Assembly: GCF_003569765.1 (NCBI RefSeq)
Contig: NZ_QXMG01000004.1
Location: forward strand, 62,001 to 126,000
Length of the DNA: 64,000 nucleotides
DNA from: Caldimonas tepidiphila
GTDB taxonomy: Bacteria; Pseudomonadota; Gammaproteobacteria; Burkholderiales; Burkholderiaceae_C
Direction: 5' to 3'
A program made the translations under genes and the position numbers. The notes beneath the pieces are model-generated. The model was given only the letters and a program-made list of their open reading frames with translations. It made no database searches and was not told where the DNA came from. This document shows, piece by piece, positions 10,420-21,596 of the stretch (positions are counted from its first letter, which is position 1; every line of letters begins with the position of its first letter).

Positions 10420-11706
10420 TTATGCGGCGCGCAACTCGGCGGCCCAGGCGGCGACATCGGCGAGCGTGCGGGTGCTCTGCGCCGCGCCCGCGTCGCGCAG
10501 CGGCTTCACCGCCACCTCGCCGCGCGCGAGCTCGTCGTCGCCAAACACCAGCGCGACGCGCGCGCCGCTCGCGTCGGCCTTCTTGAACTGCGACTTCATG
10601 CTGCCCCAGCCGTCCTTGCCGGCGGCATGCATCAGCACCGCCACGCCCTGCTCGCGCAGCGCCTCGACGGTCTTCATCGCCGCGGCCAGCGCCTGCGGCC
10701 CCGGCACCACCGCGTAGACGTCGGGCGCCTTCGGCGCCCGAGCGGTGCCGAGCTCCTTGAGCAGCTCGAGCACCCGCTCCATGCCGAGCGCCCAGCCGAC
10801 CGCGGGCGCGGGCTTGCCGCCGATCTGCTCGATCAGGTAGTCGTAGCGCCCGCCGCCGCAGACCGTGCCCTGCGAGCCGAGGCGGTCCGTGACCCACTCG
10901 AAGACGGTGAGGTTGTAGTAGTCCATGCCGCGCACCAGGCGCGGGTTGATGCGGTAGGGCACGCCGTTGGCGTCGAGCACCGCGCGCACCGCGTCGAGGT
11001 GCGCGAGCGAGGCCTCGCCCAGGTAGTCCATCAGCTTCGGAGCCGCTTCCACCAGCGCCTGCATCGCCGGGTTCTTGGTATCCAGAATCCGCAGCGGGTT
11101 GCTGTGCAGCCGGCGCTGCGCCTCGGCGTCGAGCTGGTCGCGATGCTGCTCGAAGTAATTGATGAGCGCCTCGCGGTGCGCGCGGCGCTCGTCGGGCTGC
11201 CCCAAGCTGTTGAGCTCGAGGCGCACGTCCGCGAGGCCCAGGTCCTGCCACAGCGCGCGGCACATCAGGATCAGCTCGGCGTCCACGTCCGGTCCCGCGA
11301 AGCCCAGCGCCTCGGCGCCGATCTGGTGGAACTGGCGGTAGCGGCCGCGCTGCGGGCGCTCGTGGCGGAACATCGGGCCCATGTAGTAGATGCGCTTGCC
11401 GCCGTCGTAGAGCAGCGAGTGCTCGACCACCGCGCGCACGACGCCGGCGGTGTTCTCGGGCCGCAGCGTCAGGCGGTCGCCGTTCATGCTGTCCTCGAAG
11501 GAGTACATCTCCTTCTCGACGATGTCGGTGACCTCGCCGAGGCCGCGCACGAACAGCGGCGTGGGCTCGACGATCGGCGTGCGCAGGTTCTGGTAGCCGT
11601 AGCGCTGCATTAGCGCGCGCACCTTCTCCTCGAGCCATTCCCACCGCGCCGAATCGGGCGGCAGGATGTCGTTCATGCCCTTCACTGCCTTGAGTTGTTC
11701 TGCCAT
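10420..11706 (-). CDS. hisS: Histidyl-tRNA synthetase
   Basis: The 428-residue class II enzyme contains motif 2 ([18 protein letters not shown]), the histidine-specific [14 protein letters not shown] and [14 protein letters not shown] segments, and a C-terminal anticodon-binding domain. It charges tRNA-His. The start at 11706 gives [19 protein letters not shown], the standard beginning. It follows ispG by about 104 nt, in the usual order ispG-hisS-yfgM. Confidence 0.98.
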   Translation of the reverse strand: MAEQLKAVKGMNDILPPDSARWEWLEEKVRALMQRYGYQNLRTPIVEPTPLFVRGLGEVTDIVEKEMYSFEDSMNGDRLTLRPENTAGVVRAVVEHSLLYDGGKRIYYMGPMFRHERPQRGRYRQFHQIGAEALGFAGPDVDAELILMCRALWQDLGLADVRLELNSLGQPDERRAHREALINYFEQHRDQLDAEAQRRLHSNPLRILDTKNPAMQALVEAAPKLMDYLGEASLAHLDAVRAVLDANGVPYRINPRLVRGMDYYNLTVFEWVTDRLGSQGTVCGGGRYDYLIEQIGGKPAPAVGWALGMERVLELLKELGTARAPKAPDVYAVVPGPQALAAAMKTVEALREQGVAVLMHAAGKDGWGSMKSQFKKADASGARVALVFGDDELARGEVAVKPLRDAGAAQSTRTLADVAAWAAELRAA

Positions 11707-11810
11707 TTGTCGTGTCTGCGTGTCGTCCGGAAAAGCGCGCGCGCCGGGACCGGCCCGGCGCGACGCTGCGTGACTGTACTGAAATGCCGGCGCGCCGGCG
11801 CGTGCGAGGC

Positions 11811-13103
11811 TCAGGCCGCGGTGCCCGGCGCCTTCGCGGCCGTGCCGAAGCGCCGCTCGATGTAGTCCGCGACCAGCGCGTGGAATTCCTCGGCGATGCG
11901 CTCGCCGCGCAGCGTCACCGCCTTCTCGCCGTCGATGTAGACGGGTGCGGCCGGGGCCTCGCCGGTGCCGGGCAGGCTGATGCCGATGTCGGCGTGCTTG
12001 CTCTCGCCCGGGCCGTTGACGATGCAGCCCATCACCGCCACGCGCAGGTTCTCCACGCCGGGATACTGCGTGCGCCACAGCGGCATCTGCGCGCGCAGGT
12101 GGTCGTCGATCTGCTTGGCGAGCTCCTGGAACACCGTGCTCGTGGTGCGCCCGCAGCCCGGGCAGGCGGTCACGCTCGGCACGAAGGCCCGCAGGCCCAG
12201 CGCCTGCAGGATCTCGAGCGAGACGACCACCTCCTGCGTGCGGCTCTCGCCCGGCTGGGGCGTGAGCGAGACGCGGATCGTGTCGCCGATGCCCTCCTGC
12301 AGCAGCACCGACAGCGCGGCCGCTGAGGCGACCGTTCCCTTGGTGCCCATGCCGGCCTCGGTCAGACCCAGGTGCAGCGCGTAGTCGCAGCGCTCGGCCA
12401 GCGCCCGGTAGACCGTGATCAGGTCCTGCACGCCGCTGACCTTGCACGACAGGATGATCTGGTTCGCGTCCATGCCGATCGCCTCGGCGCGTTTCGCGGA
12501 CTCGATCGCCGAGGTCACCAGCGCCTGGTACATCACCTGCTGCGCGTCCCACGGCTTCGCACGCGAAGCGTTCTCGTCCATGAGGGAGGCGAGCAGCTCC
12601 TGGTCGAGGCTGCCCCAGTTGACGCCGATGCGCACCGGCTTGGCGTGGCGGATCGCGACCTCGATCATCTGCGCGAACTGCCGGTCGCCCTTGGCACCCT
12701 TGCCGACGTTGCCCGGGTTGATGCGGTACTTGGACAGCGCCTCGGCGCAGGCCGGCACCTCGGTCAGCAGCTTGTGGCCGTTGTAGTGGAAGTCGCCCAC
12801 CAGCGGCGTGTCGATGCCCATGCGGTCGAGCTGCTCGCGGATGTGCGGCACGGCCTGCGCGGCCTCGAGCGTGTTGACGGTGATGCGCACCATCTCGGAG
12901 CCCGCGAGCGCGAGCTCCTTGACCTGAATCGCGGTGCCGATCACGTCGACCGTGTCGGTGTTGGTCATCGACTGCACGCGCACCGGCGCGTCGCCGCCGA
13001 TCGTGACGACGCGGTCGCCCCAGACGACGCGCGCCTGGCGCGAGCGGCGCGGCGCCGGGCGGGCGGCCACGGTGAAGAAATCGCGGTTCTGGGAATCTTG
13101 CAT
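11811..13103 (-). CDS. ispG: (E)-4-hydroxy-3-methylbut-2-enyl-diphosphate synthase
   Basis: A 430-residue MEP-pathway enzyme that converts methylerythritol cyclodiphosphate to HMBPP using a [4Fe-4S] cluster. The cluster ligands are visible as CPGC (in [12 protein letters not shown]) and the cysteine of [11 protein letters not shown]. The N-terminal TIM-barrel part contains [10 protein letters not shown]. The chosen ATG at 13103 gives [18 protein letters not shown], and the upstream open frame is antisense-type shadow of rodZ. rodZ ends 41 nt upstream on the same strand. Confidence 0.97.
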   Translation of the reverse strand: MQDSQNRDFFTVAARPAPRRSRQARVVWGDRVVTIGGDAPVRVQSMTNTDTVDVIGTAIQVKELALAGSEMVRITVNTLEAAQAVPHIREQLDRMGIDTPLVGDFHYNGHKLLTEVPACAEALSKYRINPGNVGKGAKGDRQFAQMIEVAIRHAKPVRIGVNWGSLDQELLASLMDENASRAKPWDAQQVMYQALVTSAIESAKRAEAIGMDANQIILSCKVSGVQDLITVYRALAERCDYALHLGLTEAGMGTKGTVASAAALSVLLQEGIGDTIRVSLTPQPGESRTQEVVVSLEILQALGLRAFVPSVTACPGCGRTTSTVFQELAKQIDDHLRAQMPLWRTQYPGVENLRVAVMGCIVNGPGESKHADIGISLPGTGEAPAAPVYIDGEKAVTLRGERIAEEFHALVADYIERRFGTAAKAPGTAA

Positions 13104-13144
13104 GGCGGCGGGATCGGGTCGACGTGGAACGTCCGGCGAAGAGC

Positions 13145-14098
13145 TCACTGGAGCTCGAGGCGGGCGACGTTGTTGCGGGATTGCGCGCGCAGGTCGAAGG
13201 GCTTGCCCCGCACGGTCAGCTCGGTGCCGCCGACGTTGCCGACCTTCAGCTGCATCGGGAAACGGCCCGCGAGCGTCACCGCTTCGCCGCCGGCGAGCTG
13301 ACGCGACAGCAGCGTCCTGCCGTCCGCGTCGCGCAGCTCGACCCAGCTTGGCGCGCTCGCGCGCACCACCACCGCGTCCGCAGCCTGTCCGGCGGCGGGC
13401 ACCACGGCCGCCGCGGGCACCGAGGCCGGCGACGGTGCCGCAGGAGCGGGCGCCGGCGGCACCGCGGCGGGGGGCGGCACGGCGGGCAGCGCCGCGGGAG
13501 GCGGCACCGCGAGCGGCGGCGTTGCTGCCGGCGCCACGCCGGAGGCGGCCGGATCGAGGGGCACCGGCTCCGAGGGAACGGCTCCGGTGCCGGGCAGCGG
13601 CGTCTCGACGACCGGGTCCTGCGCCGCCTCGCCGTCGTCCATCGACGGCAGCATGCCGGCCGGCAGGGCCCACAGGATCAGCGCCGCGACCACCAGCAGC
13701 GCCGAGACCACCACCACCGGGCGGCGCAGCGTGTCGGCCTTCAGCAGCTCCTGGCGGCGGGTGCCGTCGCGGAAGGGCTGGTTCAGGCCCTGCGCCACAT
13801 GCTCGAGCTCGGACATCCGCACGTCGGGCAGCTGCGCGAGCACCGGCGCGGGGTCCACCTTCAGGAAGCGGCACACGGTCTTGGCCAGCGCACGCGCGAA
13901 GGTCGCGTCCGGCAGCGCGTCGAGCCGGTCGGCCTCCAGCGCCTCCAGCTTCTGCGGCGTGACCTTGATCGCGGAGGCGAGTGCCGACAGCGGCATGCCG
14001 TTCTGCTCGCGCGCGGCGCGCAGCATCTGGCCGGCCGTCATCGAGGTCGCCGCCCCGGCGCCGTCATGCGCAGGCAAGGTGCGCTCGTTCTCAATCAT
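13145..14098 (-). CDS. rodZ: Cytoskeletal protein RodZ / helix-turn-helix membrane protein
   Basis: The 317-residue protein has an N-terminal cytoplasmic HTH_25 domain (about 20-90, including [20 protein letters not shown]), a transmembrane helix (about 127-148), a Pro/Ala-rich periplasmic linker and a C-terminal DUF4115 domain. RodZ links MreB to the elongation machinery and supports rod shape. Its ATG overlaps the pilW stop as ATGA. The linker is low complexity. The pilW-rodZ-ispG order is conserved in the group. Confidence 0.92.
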   Translation of the reverse strand: MIENERTLPAHDGAGAATSMTAGQMLRAAREQNGMPLSALASAIKVTPQKLEALEADRLDALPDATFARALAKTVCRFLKVDPAPVLAQLPDVRMSELEHVAQGLNQPFRDGTRRQELLKADTLRRPVVVVSALLVVAALILWALPAGMLPSMDDGEAAQDPVVETPLPGTGAVPSEPVPLDPAASGVAPAATPPLAVPPPAALPAVPPPAAVPPAPAPAAPSPASVPAAAVVPAAGQAADAVVVRASAPSWVELRDADGRTLLSRQLAGGEAVTLAGRFPMQLKVGNVGGTELTVRGKPFDLRAQSRNNVARLELQ

Positions 14099-14898
14099 TC
14101 AAACAATCCCTTGTCGTAGGCCGCGGCCTGCGCCGACTGCGGAAAGCGCCGGCGCAGCTGGCTGCCGAACTCCTCGGCCCCCACCCGGTTGCCGAGGCGG
14201 TGCTCGATGCGCGCGGCGAGCCACAGCGTCTCGGCCGTCACGTACTCGGGCACCGAGTTGACCCGGCGCACGTAGAAGCGCGCGCGCTCGGCCTCGCCGC
14301 GCCGCAGCAGCACCAGCGCGAGGTTGACCCCGGTGGCCGGGTTGCCCGGATCGAGCTCGTAGCCGCGGACGAGCGTCTTCTCGGCCTCGGCCAGCTCTCC
14401 GGCGCGCGCCTGGCAGACGCCCTTGGCCAGCAGTGTCTTGGAAGCGTCCCGGTACAGCGGCGCGGCCAGGGCCGCGTCGAACTGCGTCATCGCTTCGGCG
14501 AATCGTCCCCGCTGGCACAGGAACCATGCGTGGTTGTGCGCGGCGTTGCCGTCGCGCGGGTTGAGCTGGAGCGCGCGGCGGAAGCTCTCGTCGGCGAAGC
14601 GCTCGTCGCCCAGCGCGGCGTAGATCAGCCCGCGCAGGCTGTAGGCCTCGGCGCGGTTCGGGTCCGCCTGGATCGCCTGCTTGACCTCGTCGAGCGCGGT
14701 CTCGAGCTGGCCGCGCGCGAAGTAGCCCGACGCCAGCTCCAGCCGGATGCGCGCCCGCTTCTGCGCGTCGGTCTCGTCCGACGCGGTGACGATGTCCCGG
14801 CCCGCCGTCCCGGCGCAGCCGCCGAGCAGGACGGCCAGGCCGAGGCAGCAGGCGGCGAGCAGCCGCCGTGGCGGGGCGAGGCGGCGTGAGCCGGTCAT
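14095..14898 (-). CDS. pilW: Type IV pilus biogenesis/stability lipoprotein PilW (PilF)
   Basis: The 267-residue protein has a lipoprotein signal ending VLLGGC (Cys28) followed by TPR repeats such as [20 protein letters not shown] and [20 protein letters not shown]. PilW/PilF is the outer-membrane pilotin that helps the PilQ secretin form. The start at 14898 overlaps the rlmN stop (ATGA), and its own stop overlaps rodZ. No other pilus gene is in the window, as is usual for this locus. Confidence 0.92.
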   Translation of the reverse strand: MTGSRRLAPPRRLLAACCLGLAVLLGGCAGTAGRDIVTASDETDAQKRARIRLELASGYFARGQLETALDEVKQAIQADPNRAEAYSLRGLIYAALGDERFADESFRRALQLNPRDGNAAHNHAWFLCQRGRFAEAMTQFDAALAAPLYRDASKTLLAKGVCQARAGELAEAEKTLVRGYELDPGNPATGVNLALVLLRRGEAERARFYVRRVNSVPEYVTAETLWLAARIEHRLGNRVGAEEFGSQLRRRFPQSAQAAAYDKGLFE

Positions 14899-16040
14899 CG
14901 TGATCCCTGCGAACGCGCCGGGCCGGAAGCGGGCCGCGGCACGATCGCGATCGGTGCGCGCGTCATGCGCTGCTCGACCCGCGTGCGGTCGCGCACCTCG
15001 CCGGCGAGCTGGCCGCAGGCCGCGTCGATGTCGTCGCCGCGCGTCTTGCGCACGGTGGTGACGATGCCGGCGTCGATCAGCACCTTCGCGAAGGCCTGCA
15101 CGCGCTCGCGCGGCGAGCGCTTCAGGCCCGAGGCCGGGAAGGGATTGAACGGGATCAGGTTGAGCTTGCACGAGACCTTGCCGCGCACCAGCGCGACGAG
15201 CTCGCGCGCATGCTCCTCGCTGTCGTTGACCCCGTCGAGCATGCAGTACTCGAAGGTCACGAAGTCCCGCGGTGCCTTGTCCAGGTAGCGGTTGCACGCG
15301 TCCATCAGCTCGGCGAGCGGGTACTTGCGGTTCAGCGGCACGAGCGGGTCGCGCAGTGCGTCGTTGGGCGCATGCAGCGACACCGCGAGCGCCACCGGGC
15401 AGTCGTCGCGCAGCCGGTCCATCATCGGGACGACCCCGGAGGTGGAGACGGTCACGCGCCGCCGCGACAGGCCGTAGCCGTGGTCGTCGAGCATCACGCG
15501 CAGCGCGGGCACGAGCCGGTCGTAGTTCTGCAGCGGCTCGCCCATGCCCATCATCACGACGTTCGTGATCGCGCGCTCGCCCGGCGCGAGGTTCAGGCGC
15601 CCGCGCAGGTGGTGCTCGGCATGCCACAGCTGCGCCAGGATCTCGCCGGTGGCGAGGTTGCGGCTGAAGCCCTGGTGGCCGGTGGAGCAGAAGCGGCAGC
15701 CGACCGCGCAGCCGGCCTGCGAGGACACGCACAGCGTGCCGCGGTCTTCCTCGGGGATGAACACCGCCTCGACCGCGTCGCCGTTGCCGACGTCGAACAG
15801 CCACTTGATGGTGCCGTCGGTGGAGGCCTGCTCGCTGAGGATGGGCAGGCCGCAGATCTCGGCGCTGCCGGCGAGCTTGCCGCGCAGCGACTTGGCGAGG
15901 TCCGACATCTGGTCGAAGTCGGACGCGCCCTTCTGGTGGATCCAGCGGAACAGCTGGGTGGCGCGGAAGCGCTTCTCGCCGAGCTGCTCGCAGAAAGCGG
16001 CCAAGCCGTCGAGATCGAAATCAAGCAGATTGGCCGCCAT
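14895..16040 (-). CDS. rlmN: Dual-specificity RNA methyltransferase RlmN
   Basis: The 381-residue radical SAM protein has the cluster motif CAVGCRFC (Cys111, 115, 118) and the RlmN N-terminal accessory domain. It methylates C2 of A2503 in 23S rRNA and A37 of some tRNAs. The ATG at 16040 ([10 protein letters not shown]) is preferred because GAGGAG lies 5 nt upstream. A GTG two codons earlier would give two extra residues. Lies between ndk and pilW in the conserved cluster and overlaps pilW by 4 nt. Confidence 0.97.
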   Translation of the reverse strand: MAANLLDFDLDGLAAFCEQLGEKRFRATQLFRWIHQKGASDFDQMSDLAKSLRGKLAGSAEICGLPILSEQASTDGTIKWLFDVGNGDAVEAVFIPEEDRGTLCVSSQAGCAVGCRFCSTGHQGFSRNLATGEILAQLWHAEHHLRGRLNLAPGERAITNVVMMGMGEPLQNYDRLVPALRVMLDDHGYGLSRRRVTVSTSGVVPMMDRLRDDCPVALAVSLHAPNDALRDPLVPLNRKYPLAELMDACNRYLDKAPRDFVTFEYCMLDGVNDSEEHARELVALVRGKVSCKLNLIPFNPFPASGLKRSPRERVQAFAKVLIDAGIVTTVRKTRGDDIDAACGQLAGEVRDRTRVEQRMTRAPIAIVPRPASGPARSQGSR

Positions 16041-16094
16041 GTGCACTCCTCTGGTTGAGGACGCGATTCAACTACTGGGTACTACGGCCGCGGA

Positions 16095-16520
16095 TCAGCG
16101 GCTGTAGACGTTCATGCCGGGGAAGAAGAAAGCCACTTCCACGGCAGCGGTTTCCGGCGCGTCCGAGCCGTGCACCGCGTTGGCGTCGATGCTGTCCGCG
16201 AAATCGGCGCGGATGGTGCCCTTGTCGGCCTTCTTCGGGTCGGTGGCGCCCATCAGCTCGCGGTTCTTGGCGATCGCGTTCTCGCCCTCGAGCACCTGGA
16301 TCATCACCGGGCCGGAGACCATGAAGTCCACCAGATCCTTGAAGAAGGGACGCGCCTTGTGCACGGCATAGAACTGCTCGGCTTCGTTGCGCGACAGGTG
16401 GGCCATCTTGGCCGCGATGATCTTGAGACCGGCGCCTTCGAAGCGGGCGTAGATCTGGCCGATCACGTTCTTCGCGACGGCGTCGGGCTTGATGATCGAG
16501 AGCGTGCGTTCAATCGCCAT
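16095..16520 (-). CDS. ndk: Nucleoside diphosphate kinase
   Basis: The 141-residue protein is the standard Ndk length, starting [15 protein letters not shown] and carrying the phospho-acceptor His117 in [12 protein letters not shown]. It equilibrates nucleoside di- and triphosphates using ATP. A clear AGGAGA ribosome site precedes the ATG. It heads the long minus-strand gene run that continues through rlmN. Confidence 0.99.
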   Translation of the reverse strand: MAIERTLSIIKPDAVAKNVIGQIYARFEGAGLKIIAAKMAHLSRNEAEQFYAVHKARPFFKDLVDFMVSGPVMIQVLEGENAIAKNRELMGATDPKKADKGTIRADFADSIDANAVHGSDAPETAAVEVAFFFPGMNVYSR

Positions 16521-16558
16521 GTTTTTCTCCTGAATTCAATGACTTGGCAAAACCTGAA

Positions 16559-16564
16559 ATTGTA
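16559..16564 (-). promoter_or_regulatory. Possible -10 element for ndk
   Basis: The minus strand reads TACAAT, about 39 nt before the ndk start, in the gap after rluB. No convincing -35 is seen at 16-18 nt. It could start the long ndk-rlmN-pilW-rodZ transcript. Confidence 0.4.
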
Positions 16565-16648
16565 CCGCTTACCCGCGTCCCCGCCGTGAAGGCCGGGGGC
16601 AATGCCACCCGGCCCGGCAGGCCGACAGAACGCGGGCGGCGAAGGCGC

Positions 16649-18675
16649 TCAGCGCCCGCGGCCACCGCCCCGGCCGCCGCGGTTACCACCGCCGCCGCCG
16701 CCGCCGAAACCACCCCCCCCACCGCCGCCGCCACGCCCGCCGCGGCCGCCCTGGCCCTTGCGGTAGAACGCGTCGCCGCCGATGTAGCCGACGCTGGTCT
16801 GCAGCGGATCGGGCTGGCGGTTCGGATTGCTCTGGCGCGCCAGCGTCGACTGCGCGAAGCGCTTGTCGTAGGTCTGCTCCAGCGGATCCGGGCCGATGTT
16901 CTTCGGCACCGGCTTGCCCTCCTTGGCGCGGCGGGCCGGCACGGCCGGTCCGCCGTTCGGGCGTGGTCCGCCCTGCGCGCCACGTCCTTGCGGCGGCTTG
17001 CCGCCGCCGGCGCGCTTGCCGCCGCGGGATGCGCCCTGCTTGCCGCCCGCCTCGTCTGCAACGGCCGGACGCGCCTTGTCGCCGCCGGCCAGATGGCGGA
17101 TCGTGCGCACGTCGTTCTCGTCGAGCTCGACCCAGACGCCGCGCTTCAAGCCGCGCGGCAGCACCACGGTGCCGTAGCGGATGCGGATCAGGCGGCTCAC
17201 CGCCAGCCCCACCGCCTCGAACAGCTTGCGCACCTCGCGGTTGCGGCCCTCGGTGATGACGACGCGGTACCAGCGGTTGACGCCTTCGCCGCCGCCGTCC
17301 TCGATCGACTTGAAGCTCGCCGGCTGGCCGTCGATCTTCACGCCCTCGAGCAGCTTGCCTTTCGCCTCCTCGTTGAGCGAGCCGAGCACGCGCACCGCGT
17401 ACTCGCGCTCGACGCCGAAGCGCGGGTGCATCAGCTGGTTCGCGAGCTCGCCCGAATTCGTGAACAGCAGCAGGCCCTCGGTGTTGAGGTCCAGGCGCCC
17501 CACCGACTGCCACTTGCCGTTGGGCAGCTTGGGCAGGCGGCGGAACACGGTCGGGCGGCCCTCGGGGTCGCTGAGCGTGACCACCTCGCCGACCGGCTTG
17601 TGGTAGGCGAGCAGCCGCGGCGCCGGCGGCGCGATGCGGAAGCGGATCGGCTTGCCGTTGACCTTCACCTGGTCGCCGTAGGAGATGCGCTGGCCGATGT
17701 GGGCCGGCTCGCCGTTCACCGAGATGCGGCCCTCCAGGATCATCTGCTCCATGTCGCGGCGCGAGCCGATGCCGGCCTGCGCCAGCACCTTGTGCAGCTT
17801 GGGCGCCTCGGGCTCGGGCGCGAGCACGCGCTTGCCCGGCGCCTCGGCGTCGGCCTCGTCGCCCAGCTCGTCGTCGAACTGGCCCGACAGCACCTCGGCG
17901 AAGCGCTCGACCGCGGCCCGCACCGGCTGCGGCGCGCCCGCGCCCCGGCCGCCGGCAGCGTCCTTGCGCTTGCGCGTGCCGCCCTGGACGCCGGCCGGGG
18001 CCGCCCGCTCGGGTTGCCGGCCGGCAGCTCTCTCACCCTCCTCGCCCGCCCCGTCCGCCACGGCGGGGGCCGCCGCAGTCGCCTCTGCGGCGCCCTGCTC
18101 GGCACGCTCCGCACCCTTGGCGCCGCCGGAACGGCGCTCGCGTCGGTCGCGACGGCGGCGACCGGAAGCCTCCCCGGCAGGGCCCTCGCCCGGGCCCGCG
18201 TCCGCCGGCGCAGCGGCTTGCGCCTCGGCCGGCGTCGTCACGGGCAGCCCGGCCTCGGCGGGCGCCGCCGCGAAAGCAGCGTCGGCCGCGACCGGTGCCG
18301 CGACCTGCGCGTCCGACGCCACCATGACCGCGGGCGCTTCCGCTGCCGGCACGGGCGAGTCGGGCGTCGTCACCGCCTCGGACCCGGCCGCCGCAGCGTC
18401 CGCCGTGGCGGCGGCCTTGCGCCGGCGCGGCGTCTTGCGGGCCGGCGCGGCAGCCGGCGCCTCCGCCTCCGCCGCGGGTGCCGCCTCGGCAGGCGCGACG
18501 GCCTCCCCGACGGCAGCCTCGGCCGGCGCCTCGGCGGCAGCCTTGGTCTTGCGCGGCGCGCGGCGCTTGGGCTTCGGCGCCTCGCTCGTCTCCGCCACGG
18601 CCGGCACGGAGGTCTCTGCGCCGATCGCGGGCGCGTCGGTCGGGGACGCGGCGGGCGTCTCGATGGGATCGTTGC

Positions 18676-18679
<4 letters not shown>
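16649..18679 (-). CDS. rluB: 23S rRNA pseudouridine(2605) synthase RluB with long low-complexity ends
   Basis: The 676-residue protein holds an S4 RNA-binding domain (about 295-355, [20 protein letters not shown]) and the RsuA/RluB catalytic domain with the active-site Asp in [13 protein letters not shown]. It modifies U2605 of 23S rRNA. About 293 residues of Ala/Pro/Glu- and Lys/Arg-rich sequence precede the S4 domain and a Lys/Arg/Gly-rich tail with a run of glycines ends the protein. The family core is only about 290 residues. The ATG overlaps the scpB stop (ATGA). The start is supported by the overlap, though a later start within the low-complexity part is not excluded. Confidence 0.93.
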
Positions 18680-19416
<737 letters not shown>

Positions 19417-19637
19417 CGGTCCCTGGTCTTCGTCTTCAACAGGCGTCACTTCGGCCCGGCACGCGCAGCGGCGCCGGGCGGGGCCCGCGCAATGCGCCGG
19501 CCGGGAAAGCGGATCGTCGTCTGTGTCAGCCGCGGATGTCGCGATCGCCTTCGCGGGCGTCGCGTCCGGCCTTTTCGGCGCTGCCGGGCGTGGTGACCCG
19601 GGGCCGGAGGCTGCGGCGAATTGGAATCTGTGCAGAC

Positions 19638-19643
19638 ATTGTA
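19638..19643 (-). promoter_or_regulatory. Possible -10 element for scpB-rluB
   Basis: The minus strand reads TACAAT in the 254-nt gap between rluD and scpB, which would give a leader of roughly 215 nt before scpB. No consensus -35 is visible. An ATG that overlaps this hexamer opens a 37-codon frame with no recognisable product, so I treat it as promoter rather than gene. Confidence 0.35.
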
Positions 19644-19670
19644 GCCCTCTCTCGCGAGGAGCCCCTACGG

Positions 19671-20678
19671 TTACACCGCGTCGCCGGCAAGCTGCAGCCA
19701 GGCCTGCGCGAAATCCGCGGGCGCCGGCGCCTCGAAGACGAGCGGCTCGCCGGTGCAGGGATGCTCGAAGCCCAGGCGCGTCGCGTGCAGCGCCTGCCGC
19801 TCCATGCCGAGCGCCGGCCTGCCGCCGTAGACGGCGTCCGCCACCAGCGGGAAGCCCCGCGACGCAAGGTGCACGCGGATCTGGTGCGTGCGTCCGGTGT
19901 GCAGCTTGCAGCGCACCGCGCTGAAGTCGTCCCGCGCCGCCACCAGCGTCACGTCGGTGCGTGCCGGCTTGCCGCCGGCCACCACCGCCATGCGCACGCG
20001 CGACTGCGGGTCGCGGCCGATCGGCGCCTCGATGCTCGCCAGGCGCTGCGGCTCGCGGATCTCGCCGTGCGTGATCGCGAGGTACTCGCGGCGCACCTCG
20101 CGCGCCGCGATCAGGCGCACGAGCTGCGTGACCGCCGGCAGCGTCTTGCCGACCACCATCAGGCCGCTGGTGTCCTTGTCGAGGCGGTGCACGATGCCGG
20201 CACGCGGCAGCTGCGCCGCGCCGCGATGGTGCGCGAGCAGGCCGTTGAGCAGCGTGCCGGACCAGTTGCCGGCCGCCGGGTGCACCACCCGCCCGGCCGG
20301 CTTGTGCAGCACCATCAGGTGCTCGTCCTCGTACACGATGGCGAGCGGCACCGGCTCGGGCCGGAAGGCCTGGCTCTCGGGCGTCGGCCGCAGCTCCACC
20401 GTCACCCGCTGCCCGAAGGCGACCTTGCGGCTCGCCGTCGTCACCAGCCGCCCGTCGACCTGCACGCAACCGTCCTCGATCAGGGTCTGGAGGTGGCTGC
20501 GCGAGAACTCGCCCGCGAGGCCGACGAGCAGCTTGTCGAGCCGCTGGCCGTGCGTGCCTTCGTCGACCACGGCGGTGCGCACCTCCGGCTCGGTGCCGCC
20601 TTCGACGGCCTCGTCCTCGATGTCGGGGGTGGCCGGGGCCGGGGGGGCGTCGAGCGCTTCGCGCGGGGGGCGGGCCAT
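19671..20678 (-). CDS. rluD: 23S rRNA pseudouridine(1911/1915/1917) synthase RluD
   Basis: The 335-residue protein has an N-terminal S4 domain ([20 protein letters not shown]) and the RluD catalytic motif [19 protein letters not shown] with the essential Asp. It isomerises uridines in helix 69 of 23S rRNA. The ATG at 20678 has AGGA about 7 nt upstream. The frame remains open much further as a shadow of bamD on the other strand. It is divergent from bamD, a common arrangement in Burkholderiales. Confidence 0.95.
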   Translation of the reverse strand: MARPPREALDAPPAPATPDIEDEAVEGGTEPEVRTAVVDEGTHGQRLDKLLVGLAGEFSRSHLQTLIEDGCVQVDGRLVTTASRKVAFGQRVTVELRPTPESQAFRPEPVPLAIVYEDEHLMVLHKPAGRVVHPAAGNWSGTLLNGLLAHHRGAAQLPRAGIVHRLDKDTSGLMVVGKTLPAVTQLVRLIAAREVRREYLAITHGEIREPQRLASIEAPIGRDPQSRVRMAVVAGGKPARTDVTLVAARDDFSAVRCKLHTGRTHQIRVHLASRGFPLVADAVYGGRPALGMERQALHATRLGFEHPCTGEPLVFEAPAPADFAQAWLQLAGDAV

Positions 20679-20683
20679 ATAAT
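20678..20683 (+). promoter_or_regulatory. Consensus -10 element for bamD
   Basis: TATAAT stands 47 nt upstream of the bamD ATG and touches the rluD start codon on the other strand. A matching -35 is not evident in the GC-rich sequence upstream. Confidence 0.45.
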
Positions 20684-20729
20684 CCTGGGTCCTCTTCTGA
20701 GCGGCGGGGCGACCGCCGGTGATGCTGGT

Positions 20730-21545
20730 ATGACTGCTGTGAAGCCTGTGCGGGCAAAGCCCCTGGCAGCTTGTGTCGCCGCGCTGACCTTGGCGCTGGC
20801 GGCAGGGTGTTCGTCGACCCCGAAGGACGAGACGGCCGGCATGTCGGCCGAGAAATTGTATGCAGAGGCGCGCCAGGAGGCGGCGGCGGGCAACCACGAG
20901 CGCGCGATCCGCTTCCTCGAGCGCCTCGAAGGCCGCGCGGCCGGCACGATGCTGGCGCAGCAGGCGCAGCTCGATCTCGCCTATGCCTACCACCGCAGCG
21001 GCGAGCGCGCGCAGGCGCTGGCCACGCTCGACCGCTTCATCCGGCTGCATCCCGCCAGCCCCGCGATCGACTACGCGCTCTACCTGCGCGGCGTCGTCAA
21101 CTTCAACGACAACCTCGGCCTCTTCGGCAAGGTCTCGCGCCAGAACCTCTCGGAGCGCGACCAGCAGGCCTCGAAGGACGCCTACCAGTCCTTCCGCCAG
21201 CTCGTCGAGCAGTACCCGAACTCGCGCTATGCCGAGGACGCGCGGCTGCGCATGAGCTACATCGTCAACGCGCTGGCCGAGTACGAGGTGCACGTGGCGC
21301 GCTACTACTTCAGCCGCGGCGCCTACCTGGCCTCGGTGAACCGCGCGCAGCAGGCGGTGCAGGAGTACCAGCGCTCGCCGGCCACCGAGGAGGCGCTGTA
21401 CCTGATGGTGCAGGGCTACGAGCGGCTCGGCATGCCGCAGCTGCGCGACGACGCGCAGCGCGTGCTGAAGACGAACTTTCCCGACAGCCGCTTCCTGCGC
21501 GAGGGACTGCGGCGCCCCGATGCGCCGTGGTGGCAGCTCTGGTGA
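20730..21545 (+). CDS. bamD: Outer membrane assembly lipoprotein BamD
   Basis: The 271-residue protein has a lipoprotein signal ending LALAAGC (Cys27) and TPR repeats, including [20 protein letters not shown] and [19 protein letters not shown]. BamD is an essential subunit of the BAM machinery that recognises outer membrane protein substrates. The ATG at 20730 is chosen for its signal peptide. The open frame upstream is a shadow of rluD. It faces dinG tail to tail with a 51-nt gap. Confidence 0.96.
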   Translation: MTAVKPVRAKPLAACVAALTLALAAGCSSTPKDETAGMSAEKLYAEARQEAAAGNHERAIRFLERLEGRAAGTMLAQQAQLDLAYAYHRSGERAQALATLDRFIRLHPASPAIDYALYLRGVVNFNDNLGLFGKVSRQNLSERDQQASKDAYQSFRQLVEQYPNSRYAEDARLRMSYIVNALAEYEVHVARYYFSRGAYLASVNRAQQAVQEYQRSPATEEALYLMVQGYERLGMPQLRDDAQRVLKTNFPDSRFLREGLRRPDAPWWQLW

Positions 21546-21596
21546 TCCCCCGGGCGCGGATCGCCGGGCCGCACTGAGGCGCCGCCTACCGCGCCT

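Noticed and set aside
19526-19639. 37-codon minus-strand frame between rluD and scpB
   Set aside because: Its ATG overlaps a TACAAT hexamer that is a better candidate for the scpB -10, and the peptide has no recognisable features.
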